A stretch of 30,319 bases of DNA from Clostridiales bacterium (GTDB taxonomy: Bacteria > Bacillota > Clostridia > Christensenellales > Aristaeellaceae): positions 1-30,319 of the forward strand of contig SFHU01000022.1 in the NCBI GenBank assembly GCA_004555535.1, given 5' to 3'. Made by a program: the position numbers and the translations under genes. Shown one piece after another: positions 22,626 to 30,297 of the stretch. The first letter of the stretch is position 1. Every line of letters starts with the position of its first letter. The notes under the pieces are model-generated. The model worked only from the letters and a program-made list of their open reading frames with translations, was not told where the DNA came from and made no database searches.

Positions 22626-23969
22626 TCAGCTCCAGATGCGGTCATTGGAGAACTCGGTATTCCACTCGTCAGTCGGCTCCCAGAGGCCGGGGATCGACGG
22701 GTTGATGTGCTCAGCGATGAGCGCCTCGTTGAGCGACTCGATGCCCAGGCCCGGCGCGTCGGGCACGGTGATGAAGCCGTCCTTGACGAAGGGCTTCTGC
22801 GGGCCGTTGACCAGGTCCTGCCACCAGGGGATATCCACGGAGTGCAGCTCCATGGCCAGCACGTTGTGCATGGCCGCCGCGGTGTGGACGGCTGCCAGTG
22901 CCGCGATGGGGCTCTCCGCCATGTGGATGGCCACGGCGACGCCGTTTTCATCGGCCATGTCGGCGATCTTCTTGAGCTCCAGCGCGCCGCCGCAGGTCAG
23001 GATGTCAGGATGGATGACGGACACCGCCTGCTTTTTGAACAGCTCGGCAAAGCCCTCCTTGAGGTAGATGTCCTCGCCGGTGCACACCGGGATGGTCGTC
23101 GCGCTGCGCAGGCGCGCCAGCTGATCCGGATAGATCCAGGGCACCATGTCCTCCATCCAGGCGATGTTGTAGGGCTCCATGCGGCGGGCGAAGCGGATGC
23201 AGTCCTCCACACAGACGTGGCCGAAGTGGTCGATGGCCAGCGGCACCTCGTAGCCGATGACCTCGCGCACCTCGCGCACATACTGCTCCAGCACGTCAAG
23301 GCCCTTCTCGGTGATGTGGATGCCGGTAAACGGATGCGCCGTGGTCACGATGGAATAGCTCTCCTGTTTGGCGACCATGTCCGCCGTGACGGAGCCGCCC
23401 TGCACGTTCAGGATGTGCGGCGCATACTGCTTCATGTCGTCAAGGAAGCCCAGCGGCGCGCAAAGCGTGCCCGGCTTGTCCATCAGGATGCCGATGCCCA
23501 GGTCCATCTTGAGGAAGGTGAAGCCCATCTCCAGCCGTTTCTTGAGCGCGAGGCCCATCGCGTGGCCGGTGTTGTCCTTGCCGTCGGCGTCGGTGTCGCA
23601 ATAGACGCGGATTTTGTCGCGGTACTTGCCGCCCAGCAGCTGCCAGACGGGCACGCCCCACGCCTTGCCCGCCAGATCCCACAGCGCGATCTCCACGCCG
23701 GAGACGCCGCCGCCCTGACGGGAGGGCCCGCCGAATTGCTTGATCTTGTGCATGATCCTGTCGACATTGCAGGGGTTCTCGCCCAGCAGGCGGCTCTTGA
23801 GCATCAGCGCATAGGTCTTGCTCGAGGCGTCGCGCACCTCGCCGTAGCCCACAAGCCCCTGGTTGGTGTAGAGCTTGAGTAGCGTGCAGCGCTTGGGCGC
23901 GCCGTCGATGTCGGCAAAGCGCATGTCGGTGATTTTGAGCGTCGCAGGATCAATGGCTCTGTTCTGCAT
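22626..23969 (-). CDS. Mandelate racemase/muconate lactonizing enzyme family dehydratase
   Basis: This 447-residue enolase-superfamily protein probably dehydrates an acid sugar to a 2-keto-3-deoxy acid. The N-terminal capping domain spans about residues 1-115 (VGYGEVRD, GVEIALWDLAGKAWGVPVWQLLGG). In the barrel, FLKMDLGIG supplies Lys154 and Asp156. Metal ligands are Asp247 in AIDHFGH, Glu273 in WMED and Glu299 in TGED. His349 in AIHMAESP with Asp322 in HPD is the expected base. About 92 residues separate Lys154 and Asp247, more than usual. The ATG at 23969 starts five bases after the AraC stop; the longer open frame upstream is part of the AraC gene in another frame. The exact substrate is not readable from sequence. 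Confidence 0.93.
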   Translation of the reverse strand: MQNRAIDPATLKITDMRFADIDGAPKRCTLLKLYTNQGLVGYGEVRDASSKTYALMLKSRLLGENPCNVDRIMHKIKQFGGPSRQGGGVSGVEIALWDLAGKAWGVPVWQLLGGKYRDKIRVYCDTDADGKDNTGHAMGLALKKRLEMGFTFLKMDLGIGILMDKPGTLCAPLGFLDDMKQYAPHILNVQGGSVTADMVAKQESYSIVTTAHPFTGIHITEKGLDVLEQYVREVREVIGYEVPLAIDHFGHVCVEDCIRFARRMEPYNIAWMEDMVPWIYPDQLARLRSATTIPVCTGEDIYLKEGFAELFKKQAVSVIHPDILTCGGALELKKIADMADENGVAVAIHMAESPIAALAAVHTAAAMHNVLAMELHSVDIPWWQDLVNGPQKPFVKDGFITVPDAPGLGIESLNEALIAEHINPSIPGLWEPTDEWNTEFSNDRIWS

Positions 23970-23974
23970 AACGA

Positions 23975-24883
23975 TTATTCCATTCCTTTCGAGCCTGTCT
24001 TTGGATTGTCCCTCCGGTATTCGCGCGGCGTCTTGCCCGTCACGCGCCGGAAGGCGCGGTTGAAATTGGATATGTTGTTGTAGCCGCAGCTGCCGCTGAT
24101 GTCCAGGATGCTCCTGTCCGTCGTCTCCAGCAGCTGTTGGGCCTGCTCCACGCGCTTGTTGGTGATGTATTCCCACACGGACACGCCGTTGAGGCGGCGG
24201 AAGGAGGAGGAATAGTAGCTCCGGCTCATCTGCGCCTCGCGCGCCAGGTCGTCCAGCGACAGCGGCGCGTCCAGGTGCTTGAGGATAAACTGCATGGAGC
24301 GCTCGATCTGCTCCCTGTGGCGGGAGCTGGGCAGCTCCGGCGGCTCGGGCAGATCCTTGTGGTAATACCGCACCAGGTTGGAGAGCATCGCCAGCAGCTT
24401 GGCCTTCACCAGCATCTGATAGGCGGGCCGCTGCTTCTGGCACTCGTCAAAACTCTCCTGCAATAGCGCACAGATGGCCTGCGCCTCCTGCGCGCTGCCG
24501 GGCACATAGTGGCCGATGGAGCCGCCGCCGCTGAAGAGCTGCAGATACGCCGGCTCAAACCACTCGCCGCCCAGCGCCCAGATCTGCCGCTGCTCGAACT
24601 GGAAGACCAGCATGGCCAGCTGCGGCTCGGGCGCGATGCGGTGGAAGCAATGGCTGTCATTGCCGCAGTGCAGGAACACGTCGCCCGCCTGAAAGGGGTA
24701 GTCCTGCCCCTCGCAGGTGAAGACGCCGCTGCCCTGCTGGATACAGGAGATCTCCAGCTCCGGGTGGTGGTGGTCATAATAGGGCCGGTCTCCGCTGGCG
24801 TCCCGGGGATAGAGCACGCGAAAGACGCGGAAGAGCACGTGGTCGTCGTTGTTGGAGCGGATGACAAGGCGTTCAGACATCAT
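23975..24883 (-). CDS. AraC-family transcriptional regulator with cupin sensor domain
   Basis: This 302-residue regulator has an N-terminal cupin ligand-binding domain (about residues 35-100: DHHHPELEISCIQQGSG, FQAGDVFLHCGNDSHCF) and a C-terminal double helix-turn-helix (about 205-291: LSLDDLAREAQMSRSYYSSSFRR, then CGYNNISNFNRAFRRVTGKTPREYR). It probably senses a sugar or sugar-acid substrate and controls the surrounding transporter and enzyme genes. GGAGG lies eight bases before the ATG at 24883; the in-frame extension to 24907 would include that site. It sits between dctM and the dehydratase gene. A possible -10 (TACAAT on the minus strand, about 24928) with a poor -35 precedes it. Confidence 0.94.
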   Translation of the reverse strand: MMSERLVIRSNNDDHVLFRVFRVLYPRDASGDRPYYDHHHPELEISCIQQGSGVFTCEGQDYPFQAGDVFLHCGNDSHCFHRIAPEPQLAMLVFQFEQRQIWALGGEWFEPAYLQLFSGGGSIGHYVPGSAQEAQAICALLQESFDECQKQRPAYQMLVKAKLLAMLSNLVRYYHKDLPEPPELPSSRHREQIERSMQFILKHLDAPLSLDDLAREAQMSRSYYSSSFRRLNGVSVWEYITNKRVEQAQQLLETTDRSILDISGSCGYNNISNFNRAFRRVTGKTPREYRRDNPKTGSKGME

Positions 24884-24948
24884 GGCAGCGTCCTCCAGAA
24901 TTTTCACGGATGTTGATACGCCTCATTGTACCACAGGCCGCGCCGGCT

Positions 24949-26238
24949 TTACACCGTGCCGTAGATGAGTTCCGGCAGGAAGGTGACGACCGCGGGCACA
25001 TAGGTGCAGATGAACAGCACGGCGATGCACACCAGCACATAGGGCAGGATTTCCCGAACCAGCCTGGTCGTCGAGCAGTTGACCGTGCCCGCAACGAGGA
25101 AGTTGTAGTTGCCAAAGGGCGGACTGATGGCGCCGATGGCGCAGTTGAGGCACATGATCAGGCCGTAATGCACCATGTTGACGCCCAGCACGCTGCCCAC
25201 GGGAGCCAGCAGCGGCGCGATGACAATCATGGCGGCCATGCCGTCCATGAACATGCCCAGCACCAGCAGCAGCGCCATGCTCAGCAGCAGGAAGACGTAT
25301 TTGTTCGTGCACACCATCGTCAGCGACTGCGTCAGGTAGAACGGGATGCGCTCCCAGCTCATGTAATGGCTCAGCACGCTGGCCGCCGCCATGATGAGCA
25401 TGATGGTGGCGGTGTTGAGGCCGCCGTCCAGCATGATCTTGGGCAGGTCGCGCAGCTTCAGCTCCCTGTAAACGAATTTGCCGACGATCAGGGAATAGAG
25501 CGCCATCAGCGCGCCGCCCTCGGTGGGCGTGCACAATCCGATGCGCAGGGCCAGCACCAGGCCAAAGGGCAGGAACAGCGCCCACAGCGCATCCAGGAAC
25601 AGGCGGAGCACCTCCTTGCCCGGCAGCATGTGGTCGCGCGCCGCCTTGTAGCCGCGCTTTTTGGAGATGAAGTAGTTGAGCACCAGCATGCCCAGACAGA
25701 GCATGATGCCCGGAATGATGCCGGAGACGAGCAGCTTGCCCACGGACACCTGCATGATGCAGGCGTAGACCACCAGGCCGACGCCCGGCGGGATGATGGG
25801 CGTGATGCAGGCGGAGGCCGCCGTCACCGCGGCGGAATACTCGAGCGAATAGCCATGCTTCACCATTTCCGGGACGAGCAGCTTGCATTCCATCGCCGCA
25901 TCCGCCGCGCCGGAGCCGGAGATGCCGCCCATCAGCGTGGAGAGCAGGATGTTGCAGTGGCCCAGGCCGCCGGTGAGATGGCCGACCAGCGCGTCCGCCA
26001 GCTTGAGCAGGCGCTCGGAGATGCCGGAGTAATTCATGATGGAGCCGGCGATGATGAAGAAGGGAATCGCGGCCAGGGAGAAGCTCTCCGCGCCGCCGAT
26101 GAGCTTCTGCACGACGACGGTCATCGCGCTGTTGGGGTCAAAGAAGAAATACGGGATCACGCAGGCGATCATCGCGAAGGACACCGGCATGCCCAGGATG
26201 AACAGCACCGCCAGGATGAGGATGGGGTAAAGCGTCAT
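24949..26238 (-). CDS. dctM: TRAP transporter large permease DctM
   Basis: This 429-residue integral membrane protein is the ion-coupled transport subunit of a tripartite ATP-independent periplasmic (TRAP) importer. It has about 11-12 helices and the DctM-family blocks IPFFIIAGSIMNYSGISERLL near 59-77, GGISGSGAADAAM near 104-116, and ITPIIPPGVGLVVYA. The ATG at 26238 overlaps the dctQ stop as ATGA; the longer open frame upstream lies inside dctQ and is rejected. TRAP systems mostly carry carboxylates, including sugar acids, which fits the dehydratase and RraA genes downstream. Confidence 0.95.
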   Translation of the reverse strand: MTLYPILILAVLFILGMPVSFAMIACVIPYFFFDPNSAMTVVVQKLIGGAESFSLAAIPFFIIAGSIMNYSGISERLLKLADALVGHLTGGLGHCNILLSTLMGGISGSGAADAAMECKLLVPEMVKHGYSLEYSAAVTAASACITPIIPPGVGLVVYACIMQVSVGKLLVSGIIPGIMLCLGMLVLNYFISKKRGYKAARDHMLPGKEVLRLFLDALWALFLPFGLVLALRIGLCTPTEGGALMALYSLIVGKFVYRELKLRDLPKIMLDGGLNTATIMLIMAAASVLSHYMSWERIPFYLTQSLTMVCTNKYVFLLLSMALLLVLGMFMDGMAAMIVIAPLLAPVGSVLGVNMVHYGLIMCLNCAIGAISPPFGNYNFLVAGTVNCSTTRLVREILPYVLVCIAVLFICTYVPAVVTFLPELIYGTV

Positions 26239-26789
26239 GCCTGTTCCTCCTTCCGCTCCGCCTCCTTCTCCGCCAGCGCGGAGGACTGGGAGACGACGAA
26301 GCGCTTTCTGAAGACCTCGGGCCTGACAAAGCCCGTCACAAAGAAGATGACCGAGTACACAGTCATGCTGGCAAAGCCGAGCACCGCCGCCAGGTCGAGC
26401 CATTTATAGGGGATGCGGCTGATGGACATGGTCTTGCGGGAGGCCAGCGTGTACTTGAGCGACAGCCAGAACAGCACGCCGAAGAGCAGGATCTGCAGCC
26501 CGTAGAGCGCCAGCTTGACGGCATAGCGCAGCCGGGGGCCCATGCGGTCGGTCAAAAAGTCCATGCCGAAGTGCTGGTTGCGCTTGTAGGCCGCTGCGCC
26601 GCCGATGAAGGTCGTGTAGACCAGACAGATGTTGCAGACCTCCGTGCTCCATGGAATGCCGTAGTTGAATATCTTGCGCGCCAGCACCGCGACGATGCAC
26701 ACCACCAGCATCACGGAAACCGCGACGGTGGTGACGGCCTCTTCCCAGTTGCGGACGAGCCAGAGGAGGGGATTATCTCTTTTCTTCAA
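26235..26789 (-). CDS. dctQ: TRAP transporter small permease DctQ
   Basis: This 184-residue four-helix membrane protein is the small subunit that joins DctM to the binding protein. Helices lie at about residues 15-38, 52-66, 90-112 and 127-150. The NYGIPWSTEVCNICLVYTTFIGGAAAY block (43-69) is the DctQ pattern. Translation starts at TTG (26787-26789), with AAGGAGG nine bases upstream; no nearby ATG is in frame. The charged C-terminal tail is rich in Glu and Lys. It follows dctP after 104 bases that contain a hairpin. Confidence 0.94.
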   Translation of the reverse strand: MKKRDNPLLWLVRNWEEAVTTVAVSVMLVVCIVAVLARKIFNYGIPWSTEVCNICLVYTTFIGGAAAYKRNQHFGMDFLTDRMGPRLRYAVKLALYGLQILLFGVLFWLSLKYTLASRKTMSISRIPYKWLDLAAVLGFASMTVYSVIFFVTGFVRPEVFRKRFVVSQSSALAEKEAERKEEQA

Positions 26790-26826
26790 GGATGGAAACC
26801 TCCTTTTTGCAAAGGATACAGGGAAA

Positions 26827-26858
26827 GGGCCGGATGCCGCGCGCGCAGTACCCGGCCC
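26827..26858 (-). terminator. Attenuator hairpin between dctP and dctQ
   Basis: A seven-pair G+C-rich stem (26827-26833 with 26852-26858) with an 18-base loop lies in the dctP-dctQ spacer, followed on the minus strand by TTTCCC. The weak U-tract suggests partial termination or 3'-end protection, giving more binding protein than permease. Confidence 0.55.
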
Positions 26859-26893
26859 ATCATCAGGCTTGTTCAGCTTGGGGAGACGTCAGC

Positions 26894-27889
26894 TCAGCGG
26901 CCCAGCGTCTCGTCGATCCGCTCCATCAGGCCCTCGCTGAGGTTGAAGTCGTTCGCGGAGTCGACGGCGGCAGCGGCGAGAATCTCCTTGTCAGCCTCGG
27001 ACGGCTCGACAAAGGTGACGCCCTGCTCCTCCATCTTCGTGCGGTATTCCGCCATGTTCTCGTCGTTCATCTTCTCGAAGATCTGGCCGCCATGGTAGAA
27101 GGCGTCCATCACGACCTGCTGGTCGGCTTCGCTCATGCTGTAGAACAGGTCGGCGTTCATGGACCACAGGGAGGGCGCGTAGGTGTGCTGCGTCACATAG
27201 CAGTACTTGGCGACCTCGTACATGGAGTTGTTGTACAGGGTGTCATAGCCGAACTCGCAGGCGTCGATGGTGCCCTGGGAAAGCGCGGTGTAGGTGTCGG
27301 ACAGCGTCATGGACTGCGTGGTGCAGCCGAGGCGGCTGAAGAAGGCGATGTAGGTAGCCAGCGGCACGCGGACGATCATGCCCTTGAGGTCTTCAACCGT
27401 GTTGATCGGCTTGTTCGCAAGGACGCAGCGCGGCATGTTGCCCCAGTTCACGGCCAGCGCCTTGATGCCGGAGCTCTCCTCCAGCTGGCGGCTCAGCTCC
27501 GCAAACAGCTCGGACTGGTTCAGCGTGTCACAGTCCTCGTAGCTGCGCATGCACATCATCAGATCCAGACCCATCAGGTCGGGGCTGCCGTAATCGCAGT
27601 ACGCGGACGGGGAGGTACCGGAGACGATGTTGGCGCCGCTGACGATGGCCTCGACGTCATCCTGGAAGGTGCCCAGCTCGCCGTTGTTGTGGATCTCGAC
27701 CAGGACGCGGCCCTCGGTCTTCTCCTCGATCTCCTTCTTGACCTCCTCAATGGCCAGGGACTTGTTGCTCGCCGCGCCCTCGGACATGTTGACGCGCAGC
27801 GTGATCGGCTCGGCCAGCGCGCTGCAGGCCATGAGGATCATGGACAGAGTCAGCAGCAGGGCGACGACGTGCTTGATGGACTTACGCAT
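26894..27889 (-). CDS. dctP: TRAP transporter substrate-binding protein DctP
   Basis: This 331-residue extracytoplasmic binding protein is of the DctP family. The signal peptide covers about residues 1-26, with LMAC (19-22) as a possible lipobox and SALA-EP as an alternative signal-peptidase I site. The family hallmark is the substrate-carboxylate arginine in LKGMIVRVP (Arg174), which indicates an acid ligand. LGTFQDDVEAIVSGANIVSG is the usual DctP block. AAGGAG lies eight bases before the ATG. It is first of the dctPQM genes and of the catabolic operon downstream. An unusually long leader of about 190 bases precedes it. Confidence 0.95.
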   Translation of the reverse strand: MRKSIKHVVALLLTLSMILMACSALAEPITLRVNMSEGAASNKSLAIEEVKKEIEEKTEGRVLVEIHNNGELGTFQDDVEAIVSGANIVSGTSPSAYCDYGSPDLMGLDLMMCMRSYEDCDTLNQSELFAELSRQLEESSGIKALAVNWGNMPRCVLANKPINTVEDLKGMIVRVPLATYIAFFSRLGCTTQSMTLSDTYTALSQGTIDACEFGYDTLYNNSMYEVAKYCYVTQHTYAPSLWSMNADLFYSMSEADQQVVMDAFYHGGQIFEKMNDENMAEYRTKMEEQGVTFVEPSEADKEILAAAAVDSANDFNLSEGLMERIDETLGR

Positions 27890-27918
27890 GGTTCATTCTC
27901 CTTTTCTATTGCATATTT

Positions 27919-28071
27919 TTACGGCAATGCACTTTGCCGCAGATGCCGGTTCAGCGCGGCGCGGGGTCGGACGGCGCAGAGGGCGGCCCGTTCGTTTTCA
28001 CCGCTTTCGAATATCATCCGTTCCCGATGAAGAAACGCCTGCGCCCAGTCGGGTTTTGCCGCTTCATTCAT
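27919..28071 (-). CDS. Possible 50-residue leader peptide upstream of dctP
   Basis: In the dctP leader an open frame starts at ATG (28069-28071) with AAGGG about eight bases upstream and ends in TAA 29 bases before dctP. It would encode a basic, Arg-rich 50-residue peptide beginning MNEAAKPDWAQAF and ending RHLRQSALP. No family is recognised. Its last codons overlap a small hairpin (CGGCAA with TTGCCG). It could be a regulatory upstream peptide or chance; in such G+C-rich DNA open frames are common. Confidence 0.3.
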   Translation of the reverse strand: MNEAAKPDWAQAFLHRERMIFESGENERAALCAVRPRAALNRHLRQSALP

Positions 28072-28088
28072 CTTTCTGACCCTTATTT

Positions 28089-28117
28089 TATACACATTGC
28101 CCCATTTCTTCTATCAA
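28089..28117 (-). promoter_or_regulatory. Probable promoter of the dctPQM catabolic operon
   Basis: On the minus strand TTGATA (28112-28117) precedes TGTATA (28089-28094) by 17 bases; TATAAA lies two bases further on. It sits in the only clearly A+T-rich part of the window. Confidence 0.6.
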
Positions 28118-28128
28118 TATAAGACAAT

Positions 28129-28272
28129 ATAGTGGTAAAATATTATTTCTCTTCTTTTTCTTCCATTCTTCTTTTTGCCAATGAGCGAAATATAGTATCA
28201 ATTTTTCGCTCCAAATGATTTGTCATGAAGCAAGTATTGTGGTAAAACTATAATATCGTATGATTGTATCAT
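28129..28272. promoter_or_regulatory. Putative operators and promoter in the divergent dctP/ycxB-like region
   Basis: The A+T-rich stretch of the 415-base gap between dctP and the YcxB-like gene holds several arranged elements. GTGGTAAAA followed by TAT and AT occurs twice (28129-28146 and 28236-28254). An eight-base inverted repeat GAGCGAAA/TTTCGCTC lies at 28183-28190 and 28204-28211. The palindrome ATGAT-TGT-ATCAT covers 28260-28272. A plus-strand TATAAT is at 28249-28254 with a poor -35; TTGTCA (28220-28225) is 17 bases before TAAAAC. These are candidate sites for the AraC regulator; binding is inference. Confidence 0.45.
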
Positions 28273-28304
28273 CCGCCGACGCATCCTCCCGGAGGTGTTT
28301 TCCC

Positions 28305-28853
28305 ATGGCAGAGGCCAGCGCATCCATGCAGCACACCGAGGCGACCATCCGCCTGCTCTCCCGGACGCAGTACCGCATCTTCTGCTTTGGCCGGCGGGCC
28401 GTCCAGGCCCTGTGCGGCCTGATCCTCATCCTGCTCAGCCTGCGCGGACAGGGCAGCATCATGACCGTGCTCTGCCTGTTCGCCGGATGCTGGCTGTGCA
28501 TGAACACCGACGTCCCGGCGAAGGTGCGCGCGGGCAAGGTCATCGACAGCATGCAGGGCCGCTTCCCCCTTACGCGCTACACCTTCGATGGGGAGGCCTT
28601 CACGCTCATCGCCGGAGACAAGCAGGAGCGCATCGCCTATACCTCGCTGATCCGCCTCGTCGAGGACGACGCCTATCTCTACCTCTATATCAGCAAGCTC
28701 TCCGCCTACATGGTGGACAAGGCGACGGCCTCGCCCGACGTACAGACGATCCGCCGGCTGGTCGGCGACGGCTCCGGCCTGCGCTGGACGCGTCCGACCT
28801 CCCTGGTCAATTTCAGCCTGCGCACGTTGCTGGCGCGCCGCAGGCGCAGCTGA
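28305..28853 (+). CDS. YcxB-like membrane protein
   Basis: This 182-residue protein has two predicted membrane helices (about 31-47 and 50-66) and a C-terminal cytoplasmic domain. The part GRFPLTRYTFDGEAFTLIAG...RIAYTSLIRLVEDDAYLYLYISKLSAYMVDK is the YcxB-like domain, whose function is unknown. It ends with a strongly basic tail (RRRRS). GGAGG lies nine bases before the chosen ATG; the in-frame ATG at 28260 lies within the palindrome and has no ribosome binding site. It precedes the FAD oxidoreductase by 31 bases and may share its transcript, with no evident functional link. Confidence 0.8.
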   Translation: MAEASASMQHTEATIRLLSRTQYRIFCFGRRAVQALCGLILILLSLRGQGSIMTVLCLFAGCWLCMNTDVPAKVRAGKVIDSMQGRFPLTRYTFDGEAFTLIAGDKQERIAYTSLIRLVEDDAYLYLYISKLSAYMVDKATASPDVQTIRRLVGDGSGLRWTRPTSLVNFSLRTLLARRRRS

Positions 28854-28884
28854 ACCCGATATCCACAGAACGGAGGGATGTACC

Positions 28885-30093
28885 ATGTCTGTTTTTCCGG
28901 TTACAGAGCCCGCGCGCGCGCTTCCCGTGCGCTATGAGGGCTATGACGTCGTCGTCGCCGGGGGTGGCATCGCCGGCATCGCGGCCGCGCTGGCCGCCTC
29001 GCGCGCCGGCAGGCGCGTGCTGCTGCTGGAGCGCATGTACGCACTGGGCGGTCTGGCCACGCTGGGGCTGGTCACCATCTATCTGCCGCTGTGCGACGGC
29101 GAAGGGCATCAGCTCTGCTTCGGCCTGGCGGAGGAGCTGCTGCGGCTCTCCATCTCAAAGGGCTGGGAGCGCGGCTACCCCGACACCTGGCTGGAGGGCG
29201 GGCGCGAGCACGGCAGCCAGCGCTTCGAGGTGCGCTACAACGCGCAGGTCTTCGCCATTCTGGCCGAGCAGCTGCTCACGGCGGAGGGCGTGACCATTCT
29301 CTATGGCACGGCGGTCTGCGCCGCGCTGCGCAGCGGGGACAGGCTCACCCACCTGATCGCCGAAAACAAGGACGGCCGCTTTGCCATCCCCGTGCGCTCC
29401 GCCGTGGACGCGACGGGCGACGCCGACCTGTTCCGCCTGGCCGGGGAGCCGACGCGCCTGTACGCCAAGGGGAATCTTCCCGCCGCCTGGTTTTACGAGA
29501 CCCGCTGCGGCGCGAACACGCTGCGCATGGTCGGCGCGGCGGACGTGCTCTCCGACGACGCATCGGCGGAGGTGCCCGACGCCGTCCGCGGCAGCCGCAT
29601 CTCCGGCGTCGACGCGGACGAGCTCTCCCGCGCGCTGATCTCCTGCCACGCGCAGAGCCTGGAGACGTTCCTGAAAAACGGTCCCGTCTCCGAGACGCAC
29701 AGCCTCAGCTCCCTGGCCACCATCCCCCAGCTGCGCATGACGCGCTGCATCTGCGGCGCATATACGCTGGACGACACCGAGGAGCGCCGCCGCTTTGAGG
29801 ACAGCATCGGCATGACCGGCGACTGGCGCAGGCGTGGCCCCGCCTATGAGCTGCCGCTGCGCGCGCTGCACACGCAGGGTCTGGCCAACGCCGCAGCCGC
29901 CGGGCGCATCATCAGCGTCACCGACGCCATGTGGGACATCACCCGCGTCATCCCGACCTGCGCCGTCACCGGCCAGGCGGCGGGGCTGGCGATGGCCCTG
30001 ACACAGGACATCCGCGCGCTGGATACCGCCGCACTTCAGCAGGCGCTCCGCGGCCAGGGCGTCAGGCTCCACCTGAGCGAGGCAGGGCTGTGA
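28885..30093 (+). CDS. FAD-dependent oxidoreductase (FAD_oxidored family)
   Basis: This 402-residue flavoprotein has an N-terminal dinucleotide-binding motif, VVVAGGGIAGIAAALAASRAG (Gly26, Gly28, Gly31), with the ribose-binding Glu49 in LLLER. The following MYALGGLATLGLVTIYLPLCDG is typical of PF12831 proteins, which oxidise unknown, often carbohydrate-related substrates. A second FAD contact is DATGDADLFRLAGE (about 175-188), and a third FAD-type segment ends near GQAAGLAMAL. No signal peptide is seen. GGAGGG lies seven bases before the ATG. The gene stands next to the sugar-acid locus but on the other strand, so a role in that pathway is possible but unproven. Confidence 0.9.
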   Translation: MSVFPVTEPARALPVRYEGYDVVVAGGGIAGIAAALAASRAGRRVLLLERMYALGGLATLGLVTIYLPLCDGEGHQLCFGLAEELLRLSISKGWERGYPDTWLEGGREHGSQRFEVRYNAQVFAILAEQLLTAEGVTILYGTAVCAALRSGDRLTHLIAENKDGRFAIPVRSAVDATGDADLFRLAGEPTRLYAKGNLPAAWFYETRCGANTLRMVGAADVLSDDASAEVPDAVRGSRISGVDADELSRALISCHAQSLETFLKNGPVSETHSLSSLATIPQLRMTRCICGAYTLDDTEERRRFEDSIGMTGDWRRRGPAYELPLRALHTQGLANAAAAGRIISVTDAMWDITRVIPTCAVTGQAAGLAMALTQDIRALDTAALQQALRGQGVRLHLSEAGL

Positions 30094-30112
30094 GCCAGGC
30101 CTGTCCCCCGCA

Positions 30113-30177
30113 TTCCGGCGGGAGCACGCCCGCTTCCGCCGGAAAAAAAGTTGAGCGAAGGGGTTGCATCTTCGCTC
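30113..30177 (+). other. Two hairpins between the oxidoreductase gene and tRNA-Ala
   Basis: Stems at 30113-30121 with 30136-30144 and at 30153-30160 with 30170-30177. The first is followed by a run of A rather than T on the plus strand, so it is not a normal terminator for the oxidoreductase. The second overlaps the tRNA promoter. Confidence 0.6.
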
Positions 30178-30192
30178 ACAGTATGGTATAAT
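30164..30192 (+). promoter_or_regulatory. Promoter of tRNA-Ala
   Basis: TTGCAT (30164-30169) and TATAAT (30187-30192) are 17 bases apart, about 30 bases before the tRNA. Confidence 0.85.
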
Positions 30193-30221
30193 ATGCTTCG
30201 TCGTTAAGCCATACAGCTTGC

Positions 30222-30297
30222 GGGGCATTAGCACAGTTGGTAGCGCGCTACATTCGCATTGTAGAGGTCAGCGGTTCGAATCCGCTATGCTCCACCA
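30222..30297 (+). tRNA. tRNA-Ala (anticodon CGC)
   Basis: The 76-base sequence folds into a cloverleaf: acceptor GGGGCAT with ATGCTCC, anticodon stem CTACA with TGTAG and loop TTCGCAT (anticodon CGC, reading GCG), T-stem AGCGG with CCGCT and loop TTCGAAT. The G3-U70 pair, the alanine identity element, is present. The 3' CCA is encoded. The D-stem has an A12-C23 mismatch. Confidence 0.96.

Noticed and set aside
22626..24443. A single 605-codon minus-strand gene
   Set aside because: Its upstream part runs inside the AraC gene in another frame and has no domain; the real dehydratase starts at 23969, just after the AraC stop.
30113..30144. Intrinsic terminator for the FAD oxidoreductase
   Set aside because: The stem is followed by a run of A on the plus strand, not T, so it lacks the U-tract required for that direction.
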